Shown here: piece after piece, positions 42,112 to 52,932 of the stretch
Layout of the letters: the number at the start of each line of letters is the position of its first letter
Numbering within the stretch: the stretch's first letter is position 1
Origin: Undaria pinnatifida
Taxonomy: Eukaryota > Sar > Phaeophyceae > Laminariales > Alariaceae
Assembly (NCBI GenBank): GCA_012845835.1
Contig: JABAKD010000004.1
Location: 930,001 to 994,000, forward strand
Direction: 5' to 3'
Length of the DNA stretch: 64,000 bases
The notes under the pieces: generated by a model
Told to the model about the DNA's origin: nothing
Database searches by the model: none
Seen by the model: only the letters and a program-made list of their open reading frames with translations
Translations under genes and position numbers: made by a program

Positions 42112-42660
42112 TTAGTGCCGTGCGCATAGCCTCCCACCTGCCAGCATCATGGCCGACCCCGTCGAAGATATCGCAAGAATAATCGGCATGGCGCGCACTC
42201 TGCAGACGCCGGCTAAACAACCGAGAAAGAGCGGTGGAAGGTTGCTCGCGTGGGGCAGGGTGATCCTCTACGAAGGGGCGGAGTGGACGGCGGCCGACCG
42301 CGAACTCAACATGCTACTGCCCGCTTGCGCCGGAGAATTTTCTCATGTACCCGCTGCCAGTATAATGTTTTTTTGTGTTTGCGGTCGGCCGCGGTTCACT
42401 CTGTCCCTTCGTGGGTAATGACGCTGACCCGCCCGACGGACTTGACACCGCTTTTCTCGGTTATGCTAGCGTGTGCTTGACTCGTCTCAGTCCGCGATGT
42501 CGGGGGCGAGTGTGCGTTCACGGGGAACTGCGGGACACGCTGCTGCTTATGTAAGGTACCGGGGGATTGCGGCCTGAGTGCTCGATGTCGGTGGACTTTG
42601 CGATAGTTTCGATGGGGTCGGCCATTATGCTGGCGGGCGGAAGGCCAGCACGGCACTCAA
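42112..42660. mobile_element. Inverted-repeat element in gene B intron 5, about 550 bp
   Basis: The arms (42113-42178 plus; 42598-42660 minus) share AGTGCCGTGC, GCCAGCAT(C/A)ATGGCCGACCCC and TCGAA..TATCGCAA facing inward. Each arm starts an open frame MADP(V/I)E-x-IA. No target duplication was found, so it could be a MITE or an inverted duplication. Confidence 0.5.
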
Positions 42661-42961
42661 AATTTCTCAAAATGGATTTCAGGTGGCCAAGCCAAAAAGA
42701 GAAACCTCCTATTAATGGACCCAACCCCGCCTCCGCCCCCGCAGCTCATCTTTCAAGCAACGACTAAGCCCCTCCCTGTGTTTTTTTTTCATTGGAGTAA
42801 GAAGTAACTGTGCTCCGTCTCGAAAGGGATGCGTGGTTGGTCAATGGTCAGAATGGTCAAATGGCTAAAGCAACCAACAAATGTGTACGCCCTCCCTCCG
42901 GTTGTATTGTAGAATACCACTAATAACTCCACTGATCGGCACTTGATGCTCGGTGCCGCAG

Positions 42962-43080
42962 GTATTGCCGTGCCGGAGGACTACTTTTACACCCTCACGG
43001 CGCAGATTGCTGAAGCCAGCGGCGCGGAGTGCAAATCGACGACGTGCTACGGCACCAAAGCTGCCGACTTTCCCGACCTC
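42962..43080 (+). CDS. Gene B exon 6
   Basis: Acceptor CGGTGCCGCAG, donor GTGAGT; phase 1 to phase 0. Continues directly after DTGTS-G with IAVPEDYFYTLTAQIAEAS and two cysteines (ECKSTTCYGTKAADFPDL), which may form a disulfide. This is the segment after the second active site, equivalent to the G-P-x-x-x-I helix region in pepsin. Confidence 0.9.
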
Positions 43081-43373
43081 GTGAGTAATCCGCGCGCGGC
43101 GTACCGGTTGAAACTGTCGGGCACAATCAGACGATTGAGGTGGCGCACGTGTTGCGATGGAGGTAGGTAGCAGTTTATGTGTGAAATGTTTTCTGAACGG
43201 CGGGGCTCCTTTAACCAAAATCGTCGGGAAAAAATAAATATGTTGGGCCATTTTTTTGCATGATTATCGTTGTATACCTAGACCATATATATATTTTTTT
43301 TTTCATCCCGTAGCAGTTTCGTTTTTTTTTTTCTCCGAAATTAGTTTTTCGGGGGTTAAGAAGAACACGTCTT

Positions 43374-43787
43374 CACCCCTTTAGAGCCCCCAAATCCTTC
43401 CCTGTACTTATTCCCAGTAACTTTTCCCCAAAATGGGTTTCCAGTTGTAAAGGCGTCAAGCCCCTAAAGTGAGGTGCCTCAGAAAAAAAATGGTTCACCT
43501 CTATCAGAGCGCGCATCAGGTGCAGCATTTACCTTTTAAGGGTGGTTGCTTGAGATCTATGCCTCGCCCAAAAGTGACTTATGAATAGAGTAAACTGAAG
43601 GTGCGATTCGATGAACAGACCCACGGTCAAGGTGTAACGAATTTTAATATCGAAAAAAAAGGATAATAATGGTATTCTGACGATTTTGGGTTAATAACCC
43701 CTTTAGCACTGCGAAATCCCTCCCCATACCTATAATTCCAAGTGATTTTGTCCCCAACACGGGGTTTCCAGCTGTAAAGGCGTTACG
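43374..43787 (+). mobile_element. Two TTAA-type 95-bp MITEs, 43374-43462 and 43692-43787
   Basis: Both start (A)ACCCCTTTAG and end with TTTCCAG(T/C)TGTAAAGGCGT; both are in plus orientation in gene B intron 6, 230 bp apart, similar to the spacing in the tandem array at 19437-19977. Confidence 0.65.
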
Positions 43788-43814
43788 GAGCCCCGCCATT
43801 CACGAAAAATAGTA

Positions 43815-44068
43815 ACCAAAGAGTGCTACCTTTATCGTAGCTATATCGTAGTGCTACCTTTAACGCAGCTCTGTCGTAGTGCTACCTCTATCGTAGCTCT
43901 ATCGTAGTACTACCTTTATCGCAGCTCTATCGTAGTGTTACCTTCATCGTAGCGCTATCGTAGTGCTAGCTTTATCGTAGCTCTATCGTAGTGTTACCTT
44001 TATCGTAGCGCTATCGTAGTGCTACCTTTATCGTAGCTCTATCGTAGTGCTACCTTTATCGTAGCACG
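43815..44068. repeat. 28-bp minisatellite in gene B intron 6
   Basis: About 8.5 units of CTACCTTTATCGTAGCTC + TATCGTAGTG, ending about 80 bp before exon 7. One unit reads CTACCTCTATCGTAGC, the reverse complement of the MITE end GCTACGATAGAGGTAG, suggesting the array grew from a MITE terminus. Confidence 0.85.
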
Positions 44069-44149
44069 CACCTGCGATCACCCTTTTCCCTATTCATTCG
44101 GTCGCGCTTACGCGTTGCGTTGTTTCGCCGCGGCGCCTCTTTCCTTCAG

Positions 44150-44290
44150 ATGCTGGAGCTGTACCCGTCGAACAAGTTTATCCTTCGAGGGGAAGACTAC
44201 ACCGTCTGCAGCCGCTGGGGCGTCTGCGTGATCAAGCTGCAGCCGAGCTTCGGAGGGCAGTTCTGGATCCTGGGAGATGTTTTCATCGAG
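44150..44290 (+). CDS. Gene B exon 7
   Basis: Acceptor GCCTCTTTCCTTCAG, donor GTACGA; phase 0 to phase 0. Encodes MLELYPSNKFILRGEDYTVC, then RWGVCVIKLQPSFGGQFWIL and GDVFIE. W-I-L-G-D-V-F is the hallmark of the C-terminal lobe of A1 proteases. Confidence 0.94.
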
Positions 44291-44809
44291 GTACGAGACT
44301 CGTAACCACAACCACACGTACACACACGAACACAACACACGAAAACAACCCATGAACAACCAAACAAGAGCAGCCGACATTTCGTAGGACGTTCATTCCT
44401 GATTTTTGATGCGTCTGTATATGCCCCCCCCCCCCCTCGTGCAATAAACAACATATCGTGGCGCACTCCTGGTTTTCAGGGGTCTACCTCTACTACCCCG
44501 GCCCCCCGCCCCCCATGCGAGCGTCTATGATCTAACACACCACGGTTTTGCATGGTAGTGAGTGCCCTCCCCCCCCCCCCTCCCCTTTTTCATGCAACTC
44601 GCGGACCACCTCACGGCGCTTCGCGCTTGGTGCACTCACTCAATGTCTGCCTGTTTGATGAAAGCACGACTTGCTCCGTATCATACCGACATTTGTAGGG
44701 GTGCAAGGGTCTACTTGCTAGTTAAGACAACGCCCATACGTTAGAATTGAGTACACCCCCTACCGCACCCTCCTCCCCCCTCTGCGTTCTCGTGCATGCG
44801 CTATGGCAG

Positions 44810-44940
44810 GCTTACTACACGCTCTTCGATGTCGATAACCTCAGGGTGGGGTTTGCGTGTACGGGGAGCGGTTGCTCCGGGGGGACGTGGCACGGCCAAG
44901 GTGGCTTCATGGAGATAGAAGAAGGGGCTACGTGGCGAAG
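44810..44940 (+). CDS. Gene B exon 8
   Basis: Acceptor GCGCTATGGCAG, donor GTACAT; phase 0 to phase 2. Encodes AYYTLFDVDNLRVGFACTG, the Y-Y-T-x-F-D-x-x-N-x-x-V-G-F-A element that closes the catalytic domain, then a short Gly/Cys linker (GCSGGTW) and acidic residues leading to the membrane anchor. Confidence 0.94.
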
Positions 44941-45468
44941 GTACATGTCTTGTGGCTGGTGCTTTCGCTGTTTTATGTTTTCCGCAGGGGGTGGGCGTTG
45001 TGGTAGGGTTGGGGAGTCGGGACAAGAGTGGGTCGAGGCGTTGATTGCGTGAATGACGTCGTGTGGGTCCCACCGCTTGCATCCCTCACCCCCCCCCCCT
45101 CCCTCCCCCCCCGTCTGCCGCTTGTCTTGCGAAAACCCCGACGCATGCTACGGTAGAGGCGCACCTAAAAATGTTATCTTCAGTTGAGGAGGTCAATATC
45201 TCACACAATAAGTTGCTTTTGGCAAATAAAGTAAAAGGTGTAGTACGAGTAACGTTGTAACAGCGCGAATGCTGTTCCAACGATATTGAGCAGTTCCCCA
45301 TTTGCACTGCGAAGCCTCCGCGCATTCAGCAGTGCTTTGGCCAACATGTGCTATTAGCAGCTATCGTAGTACGATACCAACTATACCGACAACCTCTGAC
45401 CGACGACTCCCTAATCTTCCCCCCGCACCCCTCCCCCGGGCTGTCGCGTGTCGTGTGGAAACATTCAG

Positions 45469-45853
45469 CTATGTGTCGACGATATCGTTAGTGGTGTGCA
45501 TGTTATCTGCGGGCTACCTTCTCCTAGCCTACGCTGGTCCCGTGTACCAACGCTTCGTGTCCCGTCGAGGCTACTCGACGATCGATGACACAGCAACCGC
45601 AACAGCCACCCATGAAACCCTAGAGGGTGACAGTGCAGGTGGAGGTACGGGTAGCACTTCTGTGCAGCTAGACGGAGCAAGTGCGGTTACCGGCGGCTCT
45701 TTCGGCCGTCCTCAGCAGCAGGGGAAGGTGGCGGGGGCGGGGCGAGAAGGTGGAGGGCGTGACAGTGGGTTGTTGGGCAGGGGGTGGAGAGCGTATGGGT
45801 CGACGGATGAGCCGTCGGCGGGGGCAGGTTGTTTGCCGAGCACCGGTAGATGA
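45469..45853 (+). CDS. Gene B exon 9: membrane anchor, tail and stop
   Basis: Acceptor GGAAACATTCAG; enters in phase 2. Begins SYVSTISLVVCMLSAGYLLL, one hydrophobic helix (about residues 473-493), followed by the basic FVSRRGYSTIDD and a tail of about 105 residues rich in Thr, Ala, Gly and Ser, ending TGR at TGA (45851-45853). The protein is therefore a type I membrane protease. Membrane-anchored A1 proteases include BACE and plasmepsin V; whether this one is orthologous to either cannot be judged here. Confidence 0.88.
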
Positions 45854-45905
45854 TGGCGGGCTATGCTGCCTACGATAGCGGTTTTTGCGCTGTCGAGGGA
45901 AAATA

Positions 45906-46420
45906 GTTCACACGTCGGATAGGTCAGATGATCTAGATGTTTCGGGGCGGACGCATGCCTTGAATTGGTGATCTGAATGATCTAGATCGTGTTTTGCCAC
46001 GTGGGATTTGTGCGACACGGCTCTTGCACATGTCTGGCGGTTTTGATCTGTGGGGTACGGTTCTTGCACATCCCTATAACGGAAAATATAGGAGCTAGAT
46101 GATGTACAGTAGATCGTCGTCTCTCTGAGGTGTGACATTTTTCTCACTGAGGAGGGACGCCTCGACTGCGGAGGTACCCATAGATTTTCACAAATCCGAC
46201 AGATCATGTAGCGGGGTGAGAGCCGGATGGTCTTGATTACCTGGCGCGTGTTTCCTGGGTTGGATCTGTGGTACACAGATCCCGGACAGCACGTCATAAC
46301 GAGAGATGTAGGATCGATAGATGATCTATAGAGGATGACATGATCTGGTTGATATAGATCGTGATCTGTCCGATATGTGAAATTTTCGGGATCCGATGTG
46401 TATGATTCGTTGGGCATCTA
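45906..46420. repeat. GATC-rich dispersed repeat
   Basis: Very rich in GATCT/AGATC (GATGATCTAGAT, GATCTGTCC, GATCGATAGATGATC). The order CGTGTTTCCTGGGTTGGAT, ATAACGAGAGATGTAGG is shared with 63183-63440. No coding sense. Confidence 0.55.
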
Positions 46421-46531
46421 ATGTAGCCCGTTAGGGATGATGTGTCGGACTTCGTTCTTTCTCGCAGCTGGTTACTGGGTGAGGAATAGAGCTCCTCAAG
46501 CAAGGACCCTCGGAAAAATAGGGTGCTGTGG

Positions 46532-47059
46532 TACAGGAGGGGTCTCCCAACAAGGCGGTGTTGTGCCAAAGCAACATGCCCCCCTCATTGACGAGCCGCC
46601 TGATTCATTCTGCGTTTCGAGTGCAATTCCCTGATCACCCCAAGCGATTATCCTTGTTGAGGGATACCGCCTTACTCAGACCGCGTTGTTGAGGGATACC
46701 GCCTTACTCAGACCGCGTTGTTGAGGGATACCGCCTTACGCAGACCGCGTTGTTGAGGGATACCGCCTTACTCAGACCGCGTTGTTGAGGGATACCGCTT
46801 TACGCAGACCGCGTTGTTGAGGGATACCGCCTTACTCAGACCGACTTGTTGAGGGACACCGCCTTACTCAGACCGCGTTGTTGAGGGATACCGCCTTACT
46901 CAGACCGCGTTGTTGAGGGATACCGCCGTACTCAGATCGCGTTGTTGAGGGATACCGCCTTACTCAGACCGCGTTGTTGAGGGATACCGCCTTACTCAGA
47001 CCGACTTGTTGAGGGATACCGCCTTACTCAGACCGACTTATCGGGGGACCCTTACTGTC
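46532..47059. mobile_element. MITE whose interior became a 32-bp minisatellite
   Basis: Left end ACAGGAGGGGTCTCCC, right end reverse-complemented ACAGTAAGGGTCCCCC. The interior from about 46655 holds about 12 units of GTTGAGGGATACCGCCTTAC + TCAGACCGCGTT. The related short element at 35963-36196 has only two or three ACCGCCTTAT units, so the array is a later expansion. Confidence 0.75.
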
Positions 47060-47985
47060 CTCCTGCGGTAGCACGGCGACCGGGCGTGCTTGTGGGGGGG
47101 GGGGGTGGATTCGCGGATCGAGTTTGGGCTGGTTTTTTGTTTTTTTCTTCTTAGTGGGTGGACGGGGGAATCGATTCTGGGCACGGGGTTGTGTGTGTGC
47201 CATGCTTGGGTGCAAAAAAAGCGTCAAACATGTGTGCAACAATGTTTTTCATTTAGGTGACTGGTGGGATCGAGGACCTTTTTTGGGGGGAGGGGGGGTG
47301 TTGATGTGGTTGGTGGAACAAGTAAAGCGTCGAACATACTTGAAATCGTGTTTTCCTTTTATTAACAGTATAGATTGGTGGAATCGGGGACCGAATGTTT
47401 TGGGCGGGGCGGGGTTTTGTGTGTTTTTATCTTTTTTGTAGCTGCTGAGTGGACTGGGAGATTCCTTTTGGGCAGCGTTTTCTTTTTATTGATTAGGCGG
47501 GGTTGGGGATCGATTTTGGACAAGGCTTGTGTTTTCCCTTTTAGCAGCTGGGAGTTGCACCCTTTTAGAACTCCTCGTTTTTTTTGGAGACAAAAAGTTT
47601 AGAGATCTCGTGAGATGCTTGTTAGATCTCTCAACTTATCAACAGTGTGTCGGTGAAGGGGAGAAGACGTGCCGGTACGGGGAGGGGTGGAGTGAGAGAG
47701 GCTCTTCAGGCACGCGTTTGTCCCTCTGCGCATGCATCCAGCGTTTGGGGTTGGGGGTGGTGGCGTGAAGAGGGCGCACGCGTTATCCGTTTACGAGGAG
47801 GGGGTGGGATGTATAGAGTCAGCTCGGGCATGCGTTTGTCCCTTTGTTAACGCATCCGGCATTTAGGCGTGCATGCGAGACTTGGGAACATAACCACGAT
47901 ATGCCAGGACATTTTCCCCGTCGCGTTGTGCCATGGGTGGATGGAGATGCAGAGTGATATTTCCCCGCAGAGAAAGGAATTATCG
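47060..47985. other. Intergenic, G/T-rich, no gene recognised
   Basis: A G-run near 47093 and loosely repeated CGGGGTTGTG/GGTGGAATCGGGGACC motifs between 47160 and 47480. Open frames here are low-complexity Trp/Gly/Phe-rich and unsupported. Confidence 0.35.
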
Positions 47986-47989
47986 CATA

Positions 47990-48185
47990 CAGTCGTGGCT
48001 CCACATTAGTGCGGTACTCTTTAGTACGGGGCACCAGTTTAGTGCGGTATGTCGTCACGGCCTTCTCCTACAGAGTATCATACCGCACTATTACTGGGAT
48101 GGGGTGCCACTTTAGTGCGGTTTCGTCCTCTGGGAATGCACCGCACTACCGTAGCACTTGAAATATACACACCCCTACGGACGAC
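47990..48185 (+). repeat. TTTAGTGCGGT repeat family
   Basis: ACAGTCGTGGCTCC at the left, TTTAGTGCGGT and its inverse ACCGCACTA several times, then CGCACTACCGTAGC at the right. Similar copies at 37214-37345 and 62262-62480. The inverted internal motifs suggest a fold-back MITE. Confidence 0.5.
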
Positions 48186-48640
48186 ATTTTTTGGTTTGAT
48201 TGTCTCGATAACGGAGGGAGTGCAGATACCGAGCGAGGCATCAATGGAAGCATCCGAACGACATCTTCCCACAGCCGCTCTTTTGGTTGCGGGTGCTTCC
48301 CTTGTTTTGGAGGTGATCGGCTCTGAATTTTGTCCTAGACTGTGTTATTGCGTTGTTGTACGGTGTAGTAGTGGTTCCTCTGTAGCGCAGGTATGCGCTA
48401 TTAATAGTTCGAAACACCGTCACTATAGCGGCAACCGGCATTGCTCCTATCACGGCCGCTGCTGGTTTTCCAATTTGCCAAGCCGTTTCACAGGCACTGT
48501 AGCGGGCAACCGCCACCGTAGAGGGATCAAGTCGGTAGGTGTTTGAAGTCTCCAAGTCTGGCATGCATGCGCAAAGGCAAAGAGGGCATTTTTTTCCGCT
48601 TTGGCTGGCTGTCGTGATTGGTTGATGGTGCGCAGTTCGG

Positions 48641-48737
48641 TCAACCCTTTTGACCACTGATACTGATATGCTCCTACTATAATTCCAATCCAAGCAGAGG
48701 AATCCCGAAAGCGGGGTTGCAGTTCTAAGGGGCTATC
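48641..48737 (+). mobile_element. TTAA-type MITE, diverged
   Basis: AACCCTTTTGACCACTG at one end and GGTTGCAGTTCTAAGGGGC at the other. Confidence 0.4.
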
Positions 48738-48784
48738 GTAACCAGCGCGAAAACGTGTTGCCTAATTGATCATAGAAACCGCCA

Positions 48785-49480
48785 CCAGCTTAAAAAGGCG
48801 CTGCGTTGAAGTGCCCGTGCCATGTAGCGGGTGAAAAATGCGTTGCATAAGTCGTAGTGACAGTAACATGCTGTGCGTGTTGGACTTGCGGAGGCCTGGA
48901 AGGATTTGGTGCAACGTAGCGACGTACGTACGTGACGGTGCCATGTAGTGGGAGCAAAATGCGTTGCAGTTGTCCTGGTGGAGCATAGTGTGCGTCTTGG
49001 AGTTAGTTGCAGAGGCCTGGAAGTGTTTGGTGCAAAATGGCGACGTGCTACGTGCGTGCGTGACAGTGGTGCAAAATGGCGACGTGCTACGTGCGTGCGT
49101 GACAGTGGCAGTGCAGTGTAGTGAGCGCGAAAAGTGGCAGTCAGCAACATACCAGGCACTGTCTTTGTTGGAGTTGCACAGGCCTGAAAGGATTTGGTGC
49201 AAAGTAGCGGCTTACGTACGTGACGGTGCTGTGTGTGATGAGCGCAAAATGCATGGTTTAGTAGCGGCATTGTGGTAGTGACAGACGCAGTAACATGTGC
49301 GTTTGGAGTGGCAGAGGCCAGGAAGGGTTTAGTGCAAAGTAGCGACGTGCGTACCAGGTACAGTACGTGACACCGCGCCGTTTTGTGAGCGCCAAATGTT
49401 GTAGTGACAATGGCATATTGCTGTGCCTGTGTTAAGAGTTCTTGAATGGTTTGCTGCATAATAACGACGTGCGTACGCGT
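48785..49480. repeat. Degenerate minisatellite, about 120-bp unit
   Basis: About five units, each with GAGGCCTGGAAG, TTTGGTGCAAAGTAGCGACG and TACGTGACGGTGC. One 36-bp block is perfectly doubled (GGTGCAAAATGGCGACGTGC at 49030 and 49066). The unit at about 49340 carries an extra CCAGGTACAGTA at a TA. Confidence 0.7.
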
Positions 49481-49799
49481 AAGTTGTAGGGTATTCCATA
49501 ATATCTTATGCTACCGGGTAGTGGCGTTCTGTTGGTTAAAGAAGGTGTATGGGGCGGGTAGAGCGAGCGTTTTCTTATCGCCCACCGCTAACTTACACTG
49601 TGTACGACGGCTAGCAACTGAACGCAACAGCCCCAGTCTAGTCTATATACATGCACGCCTTGCTGGAATAGTTGTTAGGTGAGGCGTGCTGACGACGTCT
49701 TGTAAGTACTATTTTTTTAGTCGCGGGCCGCACTTCGATGCCCTCCACACTTTTCGTCGACACTGATATATTTCCCCCATAAAACCAGCTCCGACCTAC

Positions 49800-51640
49800 G
49801 GCTTGCGCTTTTTCAGATATCCTACGGGGTTATCACACGGATTATAACCTTGGGCCAGCTTCGCTCAAGTACCCAGGCTGAAGTACGCAGCTGTATATAG
49901 TCTAGGTGATGATGTGTTTTGTTTAACGCGCATTTGTTCCGTCGGGACACATGTTCAGCGTGTTTGGTGATGGCAGGCCAGATTTTAAGGAGCCGCAATA
50001 TTGTGAGAATATCGTCATCATCACCCTGTTGGTCGCATACTGGAGACAATGTGAAGTACTGTACTCGTATGGTTAACCAAGGCTACGATAGGGGTAGCAT
50101 TTTTCGGCCAAAACAGTTCTGAATGACGGGGCTCCTTAACCTATGTGAACAAAATCGTCGGAATGTCGTTCTTTTTTTGCAACGTTAACTTTTTGTGTAC
50201 CTAGGCCACTAGGCCATGCGTTTGTTCATCAGGTTGCTCTTTCATTTTTCTATGGAAATCGGTTTTCGGGCGGAGTGTAGAGCTCCTCATGTGAAGAGCC
50301 CCAGAAAAACGACAATGGTTGGTGCGCCTCTACCGTTGCATGCGCCTATTGTCACACCAGTTCGGCACGATTTTCGTCGGCAAGACGCAGCTGGTTTCCG
50401 TGTTTCTGCAGTAGGTGCAAAGTCCAACAGCGGCAGCAGCAGCGCCACCAGTATCCGTTGTACCCGCCGCATGTTCGTGTGTACTTTTTGCAAACCAGCG
50501 GCGACTGCTGGCTCGCTCTCTCTCAGATGCCCTGCGGGATTGTCAAGCGCGTTACCAGGTATAGCCTAGGGGCAGCCTCGCTGAAGCACCCAGATATAAT
50601 GGTGATTACGTACCCTGGTACCATTTTCGTTTGTTTTTTCTCCCACTGGCATGCATGTTTAGACTGTTTTGTGATGCCGGGGGCTGAACTTCAAGGAACC
50701 GCGCTAATGCAAGAACATGGTCACCACCCCGATGGCAAAATATTGGACAGATTGTTGTCATAGCAGTTCAACATGATTTTCAGCGGCCCGATACAGCTCG
50801 TTTGCGTGATATTGAGCGCAGTGTGTATGCAGGGAGTGCGTAAGTCACTTACCTACCATACCCTTGATTTGGAGTGTTCAACAGCGGCAGCAGTAGTAGC
50901 AGTATCCGATGTACCCGTCACATGTTCGTCCACACTGCATGAAGAAGGGCATTTTTTGGCGAAAAAAATCCGGCGATCGATCGCTCGCGCTTCTCCATAG
51001 CCCACCCTACTGCGGGTTTATCAAACGCGTTAGCCCCTAGGCCCAGCATCGCTGAACCACCCCGCCAGATGACAGAAGATATCGGAGAGATTGTGAATTT
51101 GCGAACCGCTGGTAACTTGCTGCTGAAATTGGTAACCTCGTGCGGCCATCCAATATATCCAAAGTAGTTAAGCTGCACGCTGGGGAGCAGCAAGGTAACG
51201 TGTATCGTTGGCGCTGTATTTCACTTGTTATTACAGCTAAGTGCAACGTTCTACGGCAGCAGCAGCAGTGGTGTCCGATATGCCCGCCGCATGTCCCATA
51301 TCACACCCGGTAATGTCCCCGGACTGTTGTGTGGGATGTTCCACAACAGGGAATAGAAAGAAGCACGAGAAGCACAGCAGCATCCGTTATATATTTCCCT
51401 GGCGTTATCCATATTCATCTATAAAACCAAGAAGTGAACCCAGATTGCTGACGAGTGCAATGTTCCACAAGTAGCAGCAGCAGCGGCCGTATCCGTCATG
51501 CCCGCCACAGGATCAGTATCCAAGCATATCAAGTCCGGGCATGTATGCAGACTGCTTTTTGAAGACTCAGGAGACTGATTTGCGCTTATATTGTACCAGG
51601 TAGAGTGTTTCTCGCTGGTAATTGCGCTACGCACATTTTT
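49800..51640. repeat. Complex tandem region, about 370-700 bp units
   Basis: The block CGGG(G/A)TT(A/G)TCA...CAGC(T/C)TCGCT followed by a CACCC-type segment occurs at about 49825, 50537 and 51011. The block (AGC)n-GTATCCG-TGTACCCGCCGCATG recurs at about 50430, 50890, 51255 and 51475. About 50085-50345 is a copy of the CGCATGCTACGATAGAGG MITE family. The (AGC)n blocks link this region to the array at 53465-54235. Confidence 0.55.
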
Positions 51641-51649
51641 TTTGTCTTA

Positions 51650-52555
51650 GTGAAATGACTACCATTCCTATTGCCGCTGTTCATACACTGGTCTGAATGT
51701 GTTGTATAATTTGTGTTTATTACTTTGAGTATCGTATTCCTCAAGCTACTGAATTATCATCAATGGGGCGTATGGGAATATGGATTTATCAGTCCACTAC
51801 TATCTAGTTGATTTGAAGTCACTACGCATGAGTACACTGAGTATCTTATTTGAGATGCGGGTAAATACAATGTACGTTGAAATTCGGTTTGTTCCTTCTC
51901 ACCGGTGTATAATAAGTACAACTTGTAACTAGCTTACCACCATAAGTACGGGGGAACGTTGCAGGAAACACTGCAAGGAACGTTACCATAGGTGGACTGT
52001 CGGCCAGTACGACAACCTGTAGAACACATCTGCCCGTAGCATAGGCATTGCCTCTTGGTCATGGGGTCCCACCTCGATCACTCTCTTCGTCTCCTCCCTT
52101 GACGCTTTTTGCCCTTCTTTGGTTTCCACCTTTAGGCCGCCAGCGCCACTTTCCCAACTATCCTATCTATTTTTCTCCATCACAAGTGATTTCACAGACA
52201 CTTCCGTGCCTCTGCAGCTTTTGGAGACAGCTTAGACCAATGACAATGAAAAGCCGATAGTTTGGCCAAAAAGTTTGCAAGTTTTTTATGGGGATTGTTT
52301 GCTGAAAGATTCCGGGTAATGTCGCTATGGGGAAAAAATGAATAAAATATATTTTTCTGGCTCTTTTTTGGTCATGCGGTCCAACAGGTCAATTTTTCCG
52401 TTTTTCATTAAGCCTTGGTCAACACAGCCCACCAAACATTATTGACGTTCGATCTCGAGATAGACAACCCATGGTCACTCCTCTTCGTTTCGGACAAGGT
52501 CACATGAGTGTAGGTGACAGCGCTGAATAATTCATCTAGATCCATGCCCTAGGGC
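51650..52555. other. Intergenic, no recognised feature
   Basis: No repeat family, exon or RNA gene recognised. Confidence 0.35.
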
Positions 52556-52559
52556 GTGC

Positions 52560-52932
52560 TGTTAAGGTATTAGAGGGCTATTAGTCCGTTTGACCACTTG
52601 CAGAAGGTTCACCGATAGCTTACCCAAACTAAGCCTTATAACACTCTCCCCCGCTGAAACGGCGGGATAGCAGGTCGGCCGGATATACGGCGGACCTCTG
52701 TCAATATCCAAGCCGTTTCATTCCCTGGGTATACCAGGGAGAGTATGTTTCAACTTCGAAATGGGGAAAGTCTGAAAAGTTTATTATTGTGGATGGTGGG
52801 GATCGAACCCACGACCCAAAAACCCATGGTCTGTCGACGACGCCATTTGTTAAGGAAATTAGCGGGGTATTAGTCCGTTTGACCACTTGCAGAAGGTTCA
52901 CCGATAGCTTACCCAAACTAAGCCTTATAACA
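52560..52932 (-). repeat. tRNA-like sequence between 67-bp direct repeats
   Basis: GTCCGTTTGACCACTTGCAG through AAGCCTTATAACA occurs at 52578 and 52873, about 295 bp apart. Between them the minus strand has GTGGGTTCGATCCCCAC, a perfect tRNA T-arm, and upstream GGCGTCGTCGACAGACCATG resembling a D-arm and anticodon stem; the acceptor stem does not pair. It is probably a tRNA-derived SINE head or tRNA pseudogene, not a working tRNA. Confidence 0.5.

Noticed and set aside
43815-47040. CRISPR-like arrays (28-bp and 32-bp repeats)
   Set aside because: Units are directly adjacent with no unique spacers, in a eukaryotic intron and a MITE; these are minisatellites.
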